Source: Craterostigma plantagineum (Eukaryota; Streptophyta; Magnoliopsida; Lamiales; Linderniaceae). From it: a DNA stretch of 64,000 nt. This document shows, piece after piece, positions 33,919 to 43,219 of the stretch. The DNA lies in assembly GCA_027422505.1 (NCBI GenBank), contig JAPQWV010001351.1, positions 1 through 64,000 of the forward strand. The letters are read 5' to 3'. Below the pieces are notes generated by a model that saw only the letters and a list, made by a program, of their open reading frames with translations, ran no database searches and was not told the origin of the DNA. The translations under genes were made by a program, and so were the position numbers. Position 1 is the first letter of the stretch; each line of letters opens with the position of its first letter.

Positions 33919-35380
33919 TGTTGGATTTTATTAACCTAAATGGGCTTTGGGACCAAATGGGTATTAACCCATTAATAAAATCAGTTTCGGTTTTAATTAA
34001 ATCGAGAAGCCATCGGATGTCGAAACGAGAAATCGTTGAAAGATTATGAATCTTCGTTTCTTTAACGAATATTAATACGCTCAAAACTCGGGTGAATGAG
34101 AAATTAATTTTCGAAGTTGGCCCAATAATGATTAAAATGGTTGATAGTGTTTAAGTGGGGAATTAAGTGTCTCACATTGGTTAGACACATAGGAAATCTT
34201 CACTATATATATAGAAACCCATGTGGGTTTATTCAAAAGGGCTTGCCATGTGTATGTCTTAAATGGGCTTGTGGGCTTAAGTGGGTTTAAGTGGGCTTGA
34301 GAAATTTGGGTGAGTTTTGGCCCAAGTAATAGCCCGGGTGCGAGTCGGTGCCTCGCACCGACGAGCACCGAGCCCGAGCCCGTGCCCGTGGCCGAGGCCG
34401 AGCCGAGACGTGCCAAAGTGCGCAATGGGCGCTTTGAGGCGCGCACTTTGCACTTCGCACGCCGTCGGAGCGAGGAGCATTGAGGAGCTTAACTTTATGC
34501 TCCGGCGGGCAGTGACGTGGCAAGGTTTTGGTGACATGGCAGATGAGGTGGCGCTGATTGGGCAGCCTAGATGTGATGGCTTGATCCATTGGATCAATTG
34601 GGCTGAAGTGGGTTGTTGGGCTAATGAGGCCAACTCAAGGAAGTGTCGGTCGGCCCAACTAAGAGGTGTCGGTAGCCGCCTCGGGTCATCGGTCGGAGAA
34701 TCGGGCCGCCGCCGGTGGGACACGCCTGAGATTCGGGCTGTCGGCCCGAGAATCGGGCTTGTCGCGGGCCGGTAAATAAACCGACAGTCCAATAGTTGCA
34801 AAATGTTGCAATCTAGTCCCTAAAAAATTACAGAAGCAGTCCAACAAGTTCTCGAATTTGCGGATAGGTCCCTGCGTGAAAAAGTCTATAAATAGACCCC
34901 TCATGAATTGGAAAAATTCATTCATTCCAATCCACGAATTTGCATATTTCACACACATACTCCCCAGTTTTCCGAAGCAAGAAAAACTCAGTTTCGAGTA
35001 CGATTCGTCTGAAAATTCTAGTCGTTGTGCTGCGATTATGAATAAGAAAATGTCGTTGTATCTTGGGGACGATCGCTACTAACCGAAAGCACTGTATATC
35101 GGTGCGATTTCGTCTTACGGACAGTGTGTCAAACACACGCCTCGACAGTTATGGATCCTAATCCTATGGAGAATATCAGAAGATTGTATGTCGATGTGCT
35201 TATTCTCATGTGCTTACTCGTAATTATCTTCTCAATGTTCATCTACTGGTTCATCTGGTTCATCACCCACTGCACATGCGTTTGAAGACACTCCATCTTC
35301 CGTCTATCTATTGCCGAAGTTTATCTATTGCCAAAGCTCTCTGCCGCCGACCAGACGCAACCAATATCGGAGAAACAACA
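33919..35380 (+). repeat. 3' LTR of copia-2
   Basis: It matches 27926-29392. Visible differences include an 8-bp and a 4-bp gap near 34060-34090 and small changes in the GC-rich middle. It carries the same two TATA-like sites and the same 44-codon ORF (35151-35285, one residue changed). Confidence 0.92.
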
Positions 35381-35895
35381 TGCCAGAGTGGTGTGAATTA
35401 CACTGGCCAGACTAAGATGGTTAATCTTTCGAGAAGTCATGATCGTATCATAGCCGATGTTTATATTCACTTCGCACCAAAATTAATGGGAGGAAGCTAT
35501 TGGTACTATATGCGTGTGATAGTTATTGTGTTGAGCTAGGTCTTTCCTTGTAATATTCGTATGCTATGAGCCAATGGCCTCATGCATTTATGAAAACTAT
35601 AAATTGTTTTCATAAGAAATAAATTTAATAAAATCACGAAAAGTAAGATACTTCGAAATTAAAATAAGCGTTATATATGTTACTAAATATAAAAATAATA
35701 TAGCAGCCTCGTGTTTCTATTTTTTCGACCTTTAGGTATGAAAAGTATTATTAATTGAAAGATAAAATATGCAGGATTGTACCTTACATTCTAAGCATAA
35801 TTGGGGTCTTTTAGAGACGGCATTTGACCCTGTTAACGTTTAAAAAAATAGCATTTAAATCTATACATTTAAATCAATAGTCTTCTTCAATATAA
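35381..35895. other. Flank between copia-2 and the GTACC MITE
   Basis: AT-rich. The first 150 bp (from GCCAGAGTGG) could be the continuation of the older LTR or its host site. No domain is recognised in the short ORF ending at 35539. Confidence 0.35.
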
Positions 35896-36298
35896 GGTGT
35901 CTTTACACATAAATACACATTTGCCTAAAAACTTGTAATTCAGTACCCTGTCAGTATTTTTTTATATGTAGGTACTAATAGTATAAATTTTTTGCCAATA
36001 AATACCCGATCCGCCGCAGGTACGCCATATAACACATTTAGGTACCGCATAGCAATGTATTTTGGTACGTAATACGTTGAAAAATGGTACGTCATATATA
36101 ACACACTAAGGTACCATAGAGAAACCGTATAGGGTATCGTATAAACGCGTGACGTGGTACGCAATACAGACATAGAAAGGTATGACAAACTGAAAATTGG
36201 TACAAACAGTAAAACGAGTACCTATCTATAAAAATTTCTGACATAGGTATTGAATTTTAGAATTTTTATTCAATTGGGTATTTTTCTATATATGTCAC
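35896..36298. mobile_element. GTACC-family Mutator-like MITE, 403 bp
   Basis: The perfect 9-bp duplication TCAATATAA lies at 35887-35895 and 36299-36307. The left end GGTGTCTTTACACATAAATA and the right end (inverted GTGACATATATAGAAAAATA) are imperfect inverted repeats. GGTAC/GTACC motifs recur about ten times inside. It has the same family features as the elements at 1055-1486 and 18231-22113. Confidence 0.85.
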
Positions 36299-36307
36299 TC
36301 AATATAA

Positions 36308-36689
36308 TGATATTTTCGTAATTATAAAGAGATTCGTCATTTTACGGGGTTCTTTGAAGGGACTCATCTATAGCAGAGAACCCCAATTTTGTATAGCAAG
36401 AGCAAGGGGGACTCATGATAATAGGGATCGTCTGTTATATAGAAGGGGTCTCACACGGCTTCCTTGCATCTGACAATTCTTATAAAAGAAAAAATAAAAT
36501 ACAATATTTGAGATTTGAAGTTCAGATCTATTGCTTAGATGTCTGAATACATAACCACAAAGCCACAACCCACTATCGTTAAAAGGTCAGGGGTTGACAT
36601 ATTGGTTTGAATCTGGGGCCAAATTATTAGTGAAGATATAATGATTAGTTTGAGGAGAATGACAGTTTTAGGCCTGTTTGGGGCACGTT
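36308..36689. other. Intergenic DNA upstream of the 5PTase gene
   Basis: AT-rich, no gene or clear repeat boundary recognised. Confidence 0.4.
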
Positions 36690-37185
36690 GGCACCCAAGA
36701 GTGCCAACTTGGACGTTTTCGGTCCTTCATGTTCCGAGGCGCCACTTTTAGTCCCCCAATGTTATCAATTTGGAATCGTTTTGATCATCCGATAAACTTA
36801 ATCACTAATTTAGACGGAGTGAGAGCACACAATCTTTCTTTACTCACTTAACATCTCATAATTCACCATATTCTTCAATAAAACGCATGTGAATTGTGAG
36901 CATCATTACGTATTACAGTTAACTCAGTTTCAAGGTCGTCAATCTTTCCCTAACTGTGATGTGTAATAATGTTCATGTGGCGTTTGAGTTATTGAAGAAG
37001 AAATGTTTGAGGTTTTAAGTCGAGTATAATGAGATCAAGTGCTCTCAAGTTTTAAATCCCTCTAAATTAGCGTTTAAATTAATTGAGGGATCAGAACGGT
37101 CTAAAATCAATTGGGTTGTAAAAGTGGCACCCCGCGACATTGGCACAAAAACGAACGTGACTCAAACATTGGGATAAAAGATATG
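36690..37185. mobile_element. Foldback/MITE-like inverted-repeat element
   Basis: The left arm (CGCCACTTTTAGTCCCCCAA at about 36739, continuing to CACTAATTTAGACGG) is repeated in inverted form at about 37065-37140 (GTGCCACTTTTACAACCCAA .. CGCTAATTTAGAGGG) with moderate similarity. The whole could fold into a long hairpin. The ends and target duplication were not resolved. Confidence 0.55.
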
Positions 37186-37472
37186 GTTCGTCCTTTATTT
37201 TACACTCGGCGACCAGTTTTCTTTAACTAAGACCTATCAAATGGCCATTTCTTTAGTTAAATCAAGCATAACTGTCTCCCTTTGTTCTCGCTTCTTGCGT
37301 TAATGGAACACCACAACTCTTTACCAGAAACATACGACTCATTCTTAGATTCACAACACACACAGACACACAACATTCGCTCTCTTTCTCACGTTTTCTC
37401 AACTCAAATCTAACCTTTGTCCCCATACAACAAAACACACGCATTCTCCACGCACCAGCCGAAAACCGACCC
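37186..37472 (+). promoter_or_regulatory. Proximal promoter and leader of the 5PTase gene
   Basis: About 290 bp separate the foldback element from the ATG at 37473. The part from 37270 is pyrimidine-rich (CTGTCTCCCTTTGTTCTCGC, CTCTCTTTCTC), as in plant 5' leaders. No clear TATA box. Confidence 0.35.
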
Positions 37473-40400
37473 ATGGACGCGCCAGATCGAGACCACAACA
37501 GCACCGCCGACGCCGGCGGCGGGGGAAGCATCCTCCAGGACGACGACAAGGCCGCCCTCGCCGGAATCTCCAACTCCCCACCTCCGCCCCGAAAGACCCA
37601 CTCCTACAGCCACCAGCTCCGCACCAACACCGGCACCCACCACCACGGCAGCCACCATCACAGGCGAAACGCCGGCCAGCTGCGCAAGCACAGCCTCGAC
37701 GAGGCCCACATCCTCACCTCCACCAACAGCCGCTACAACTCCTCCTCCGACGAGGACGGCGAAGGTGGGTTCATCCCTTACTCCACCATCACCAACTCCT
37801 GCGGCGGCAGCATCGTGGTCAGCGGCGGCGGCGGCGATATTCAGCAGGGGACGGTGGTGGACATCGGAGGAGACCAAGATCCAGGTAACAGCAGCGGTCA
37901 GAGCTATCAGAAGCTGCCCGAATTTCAAGGGAGCGGCGGCGGCGCTGGGATTTTCAAGGTTCCCATCAGGGCGGCGGTCCACCCCAATAGGCCGCCGTGT
38001 CTCGAGCTCAGGCCCCACCCATTGAGAGAAACCCAGGTAAGGATCTCCTCGATCGATCGATCCATTCATTGTTAGGGTTGACCGTTGACATTGGTTTTCT
38101 CGTATGGGTCTGCTTTGCTCAGATTATTTTATCTCCTTCATCCTATTCAACATATGAATCAAATGCCCCTCATCTCATATTACCAATTGGTTTTTTGGAT
38201 TGAACCCAATTCGATCTTATGCTTGTTTGAGTCAGATTTGATCGGAGAGGCCTCCCCTCTTATCACCTAGTTTTAGGATGAAGCCCTCAATTTAATGGGA
38301 TCGAATCAGTAGACAAAATCTTGATCTATCTTATTACAGGTGGGAAAATTTCTAAGGACGATAGCTAGCACTCAGACGCAATTGTGGGCCGGGCAAGAAA
38401 ACGGCGTAAGGGTTTGGAACTATTCGGATTCTTACAAGCCCGGGATAGGCTCGGGCGGACGCGCGAGGAGAGGAGACGAGGACGCTGCCCCATTTTACGA
38501 ATCCGCAAATACGTCCCCCACCACGTGCTTGTTGGTCGATCAAGGGAGCAAATTAGTATGGAGCGGACATAAAGACGGTAAGATCCGTTCTTGGAAGATG
38601 GATCAGAAATTCTCCGAGGAGTCGACGATTAGGGAAGGCTTGTCCTGGCAGGCACACCGCGGGCCCGTTCTATGCATGAAGATGTCTTCGTACGGTGAGT
38701 GAAGAATGTCTTGAGATTCCGCGTAAGAAAAAACAATTGATCTTTTTCCGGGTGGTTGAGAATTTCAGGCGATCTTTGGTCGGGTTCGGAGGGGGGAATC
38801 ATAAAGGTGTGGCCTTGGGAAGCCGTCGAGAAATCCCTATCCCTATCGCCCGAGGAGAAGCACATGGCAGCTCTGCTAGTGGAGAGATCGGCCATCGATC
38901 TGAGGAACCAAGTCACCGTAAACGGCGTGTGCAACATATCCTCCTCAGACGTCAAGTGCCTGCTTTCCGACCACGCTCGGGCCAAAATTTGGGCCGTGAA
39001 TTCTTTCTCGTTCTCGCTATGGTACGCAAATTGGCTATTGCTGAATGACCACGTCGCCTAAAAGTTTAAGCTTGACGGAAGCGTATTATTTTTAATTTTG
39101 TACATTCTCGTCTTAGACGTGTAATTTTCTTTAAAGGTGCGTTTGGTATGCGGAATTCAATGCAGAAAAAGAAAGGAAAATGTAATGACACCCATTGGAT
39201 CATTGTACATTAAGCTTCGCGTCGTGGCATACCATAACACATTTTCTTTTATTTTCCATATCGAATTCCGCTTTGGTATGCGAGAAAAGGAAAAGTGCAA
39301 TGGTACGGCATATGAAGCGTAACGTACAATGATTCGATGTGTAGTATTACACTTTCCTTTTCTCTTTCGCGTTGGATTCCGCATACCAAACGCACCCTAA
39401 ATAACCGGTACTGAGGATTCGTATCAAGACCTCCTTGACCCCCCTGAGCTCTGATATCATGTTATTCACCTAAAAAAGATTAAGCTTTTTATATATTATA
39501 CTTCCAACAGCTATTTCAACGAAAGATCGAGCCTTTTATTCACGCGAACTAATTTTTTCCCCCCGTAAAAATACGCACAACAGGGACGCGAGAACGAGGG
39601 AGCTCATAAAGGTGTTCAACATCGAGGGCCAGATCGAGAACCGAACGGACATGCCTTCCTCGCAAGAGGGACAGTCCGTCGAGGACGAGATGAACGTCAA
39701 GTTCGTGGCAAAATCGAAGAAGGACAAGTCCCAGGGCTTCCTCCAGCGTTCACGCAACGCCATCTTAGGAGCCGCCGACGCCGTCCGGAGGGTGGCCACG
39801 AAGGGCGCCGGCGCCTTCGCCGAGGACAACAAACGGACTGAAGCCATCGTCCTCGCCGCCGACGGGATGGTGTGGACGGGATGCTCCAACGGGACCCTAA
39901 TCCAATGGGACGGGAACGGGACCCGAGTCCAGGACCTGACCCACCACCCGTGCGGTGTCCTGTGCTTCTGCACCTACGGCTCGAGGATATGGGTCGGGTA
40001 CATGAGCGGGATGGTCCAGCTTCTCGACCTCGAGGGGAACCTCATTGCGGGCTGGGTGGCCCACAACGGGCCCGTTATTAGGATGGTGGCGGGGGACGGG
40101 TACGTGTTCAGCTTGGCCACGCACGGGGGAATAAGGGGCTGGAACGTGTCCTCGCCGGCGGCCATGGATAACGTTCTGAGGGCGGAGCTCTCCGAGAGGG
40201 AGGTGATGTACACGAGGCTTCAGAACGTTAGGATATTGGTGGGGTCGTGGAACGTGGGCCAGGGACGGGCCTCGCACGAGGCCCTCATGTCTTGGCTGGG
40301 GTCCGCCGTGGGGGACGTTGGGATCGTCGTCGTCGGGCTTCAGGAGGTGGAGATGGGGGCGGGATTTTTAGCCATGTCCGCGGCGAAGGAAACGGTAGTT

Positions 40401-41160
40401 GCTTTTTCGCCTTCTTTTTTTTATTACGTGTCGAATTTTCTGACGTGGATAGCCTTTTTTTTCACTCAAGGTGGGGTTGGAAGGGAGTTCAATAGGGCAG
40501 TGGTGGCAAGACCACATTGGAAAAGCGTTGGACGAAGGGTCGACTTTCGAGCGCGTGGGGTCCAGACAGTTGGCGGGCTTGATGATAGCGATATGGTAAT
40601 GAATGATGGGTTTTTTTGTCTTGGGCTTCGTATGTCTTTTGCGTGCGCTTTTTTAAGCCTTCGACGGGTCTTTTCGCCAGGGTGAGAAAATCCCTAAGGA
40701 GTAACGTAGGAGACTTGGACGTCTCGGCGGTTGCGTGCGGACTGGGTCGGGCGATTGGTAATAAGGTGACCACAAAAACTGATGTATAGAAGAAAAGAAA
40801 ATTCAACGGCTGTTGATTGATTGGAAATTTGTTTCGATCCTCAGGGAGGAGTGGGGCTACGAATAAGGGTTTTCGACCGTATAATATGCTTCGTGAACTG
40901 CCACCTGGCGGCCCACTTAGAGGCGGTGAACCGTCGAAATGCAGACTTCGACCACATATTCCGTAACATGGCTTTCTCGAGGTCTTCTAACCTCCTCAAC
41001 AACGCCGCGGGTACGCTGCTGAGATATCTGTACTTGTCTCTCTCCCTTCTCTTATCGGCGTATTTATTTCGGCTGCTTTCTTCTTTTGGCTCTCCTTGGG
41101 TTCTCTCTCTCGCAGCTGGCGTCTCTTCAACCGCCCAAGTCCTCCGTGGCCCTAACGTAC

Positions 41161-41222
<62 letters not shown>

Positions 41223-43042
41223 TTTTTCTGTTAGCATTTTCTAAAAACTTTTATTTTTTCTGTTTATGTAATAATAATAAAGGCGGTGCCTGACGAGGGA
41301 AGGCCCGATTTGGCCGAGGCCGATATGGTTGTGTTTTGCGGGGATTTCAACTACCGTCTATTCGGCATAACGTACGACGAGGCGAGGGACCTCGTTTCTC
41401 AGAGGAGCTTCGATTGGTTGAGGGAGAAGGATCAGCTTAGGGCCGAGATGAAGGCCGGACGAGTGTTCCAAGGCATGCGCGAGGCACTCATTCGATTCCC
41501 GCCGACGTACAAGTTCGAGAGAGGAAAGCCCGGCCTAGGAGGTAATAAATAATAATAATACTACTGAATCGCTGCGCTACTTCCGTAAATACGAAGTGAT
41601 CGCATTTTTTTTTTTACTTATGGCTCAGGTTATGATTCGGGAGAGAAGAAACGAATCCCGGCTTGGTGCGACCGAGTGCTGTACCGCGACAACAGGTCGG
41701 CTCCGACCGAAGAGTGCAGCTTAGAATGCCCTTTGGTTGCTTCTATATTGCAGTAAGCCTTTATCTCTTCATTGAAGTTGTGCTAAATTAGTCACTTTGC
41801 CTGGTCAAGGCTTAATGATTATTGGGGTCTGTCACACATGGACATGTATTTGTGTGGTTGAGCCTGGTTGGCATGGTCTGCAGGCTACTGCGCTGACCCT
41901 CGGGATATTTCCGAGTCACCCAAAAAAAAAAATAAAAGAAAAAAACGTTATTTTTTTAATTGGCGTGGCGGAACTTTTAAGGTACGAGGCGCGCATGGAC
42001 GTGATAGAGAGCGACCACAAACCGATACGATGCAAGCTCAACGTGGACGTAGCCCACATCGAGCGTTCGGTGCGCAGGCAGGAGTTCGGGAAGATCCTTG
42101 TGGCCAACGAGAACATACGGTCGAGCCTCGAGGCCCTCCGCTTCGTGCCCGAGACGTGCGTCAGCACCAACGCGGTAACCCTACAGAACCAAGAAACGTC
42201 GAGCTTCAGGATTAGCAACCGAAGTGGGGAAGAAGTTGCCTTCTTCCATATCGTTTGTGAGGGCCAATCCACTATCAAAGGAGGCGACGAGCCGGCACCC
42301 GACTGTCGCCCCAGGGGCTCCCTCGGCTTCCCCCGATGGCTCGAGGTAAAAAAAAAAAACTACCTACCAACCGTTAAGGGTGCATTTGGTAAGGATTTCG
42401 ATGCAGAAAACAAAAAGGAAAAGTAAAATGGTACGACATGCAAAGCATAACGACGTACCCTTATACTTCTTCTTTTCTTCGTTGAATTTCGCACAACAAA
42501 TGCACCCTTAAGGCTATGTTTGGTATGCTGAATTTAGTGTGGAAAGCACGACGGAAAACTAAGTCAGCACATCGAACAATTACTTTTCGCTTCAAACGTA
42601 GTACCACCTATCGCACCTTTCTTGTCTTTTCCTAATCGAATTCTGCATACCAAACGCACCCTAAAAGTGTTCGTAAAATTCGAAAAATGGATTACTTAAT
42701 TTTTTTTTCGTTCAGGTGAATCCGGCGGCCGGCGTGATAAACCCCGACCAAATCACGGAGATAACGTTACACCACGAGGAGTTCCACACCTTGGAAGAAT
42801 TCGTCGACGGGGTCCCACAGAGCTGGTGGTCCGAGGACACGAGGGACAAAGAAGTCGTACTTTTGGTGAACGTAAGCGGCAGTTGCTCGACGGAGGCCAA
42901 AACCCACCGAGTCCACGTAAGGCATTGCTTCTCCTCCGCCAATTCGGTCTGCATCGATCCGAGGGGCGGCGGCTCCTCCTCTTCTAGAAGGCATAGCGGG
43001 AATTCTTACCAGCGATCGTCGAATAAATACACTGTCGAATAA
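37473..43042 (+). CDS. WD40-repeat inositol polyphosphate 5-phosphatase (5PTase12/13/14 or FRA3 type)
   Basis: It hydrolyses the 5-phosphate of inositol phosphates or phosphoinositides, a family role in signalling and vesicle or cell-wall processes. Exons are 37473-38036, 38340-38694, 38769-39021, 39584-40394, 40471-40595, 40681-40765, 40845-41010, 41116-41156, 41283-41541, 41629-41752, 41982-42345 and 42716-43042. All introns are GT-AG, phases agree, giving 1157 aa. Residues 1-188 are low-complexity, with [15 protein letters not shown] and RKHSLDEAH as in 5PTase12-14. WD40 repeats span about 190-590 ([26 protein letters not shown]). The catalytic domain (about 605-945) has WNVGQGR (about 613), [35 protein letters not shown] (about 820), [11 protein letters not shown] and SDHKPI (about 938). 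All 5PTase motifs are present. The C-terminal tail is Ser/Gly-rich. It converges with the ankyrin gene. Confidence 0.96.
39135..39397. mobile_element. Tourist-like MITE in intron 3 of the 5PTase gene
   Basis: TAA flanks both ends (39132-39134 and 39398-39400). The ends AGGTGCGTTTGGTATGCGGA and (inverted) GGGTGCGTTTGGTATGCGGA are near-perfect inverted repeats. At 263 bp with no ORF and a 3-bp TAA duplication it fits PIF/Harbinger-derived MITEs. Confidence 0.85.
41163..41221. repeat. (CT)n(CG)n microsatellite in intron 8 of the 5PTase gene
   Basis: About 23 CT dinucleotides pass directly into a short CG run, starting a few bases after the donor site of exon 8. Confidence 0.95.
42378..42507. 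mobile_element. Tourist-like MITE in intron 11 (first of two abutting)
   Basis: TTAA flanks both sides (42374-42377 and 42508-42511). The ends GGGTGCATTTGGT and (inverted) GGGTGCATTTGTTGTGCG are inverted repeats. 130 bp. It belongs to the same broad family as the intron 3 MITE and directly abuts the next element. Confidence 0.75.
42512..42661. mobile_element. Tourist-like MITE in intron 11 (second of two abutting)
   Basis: TAA flanks both sides (42509-42511 and 42662-42664). The ends GGCTATGTTTGGTATGCTGA and (inverted) GGGTGCGTTTGGTATGCAGA are inverted repeats. 150 bp. It shares the TTAA between the two elements with its left neighbour. Confidence 0.8.
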
Positions 43043-43219
43043 ATACACCGACGTGTCTTAGAAAAAAAGAAACAGAACTGCATAACGACTGTATCGTCCC
43101 CGTCGACTTTTTTTTTTTTTTTCATTTCGCCCATTTTTGTAGCGCAATGTTGCGGCAATGCAAATTGATTGACAAAAAAAACTGTTATTACAGTAGTCGA
43201 ACGATTCTTATTACATCCC
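43043..43219. other. 177-bp convergent intergenic spacer
   Basis: It lies between the stop of the 5PTase gene (plus) and the stop of the ankyrin gene (minus). It contains a T15 run (about 43109-43123). Both 3'-UTRs must lie here or overlap the neighbouring gene. Confidence 0.85.

Larger units (their letters stand above)
27926..35380 (+). mobile_element. Ty1/copia retrotransposon (copia-2), full length, recent
   Basis: LTRs of about 1.46 kb (27926-29392 and 33919-35380), beginning TGTTGGATTT and ending AACA, differ only by scattered substitutions and a few indels, so the insertion is young. Between them lie gag, protease, integrase, RT and RNase H in copia order. A polypurine tract (GTGGGGGAT, about 33911-33918) precedes the 3' LTR. 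Flanking 5-mers GGCCA and TGCCA match at 4 of 5. It sits inside the older LTR at 26689-27925 or its flank. Several single-base lesions in pol make it non-autonomous. Confidence 0.93.

Noticed and set aside
37410..38069. 219-codon minus-strand ORF overlapping exon 1 of the 5PTase gene
   Set aside because: Antisense shadow of a GC-rich exon; val/gly-rich without domain, while the sense strand fits the known family and splice phase.
39536..40277. Minus-strand ORFs over exon 4 of the 5PTase gene
   Set aside because: Antisense shadows of a conserved WD40/5PTase exon.
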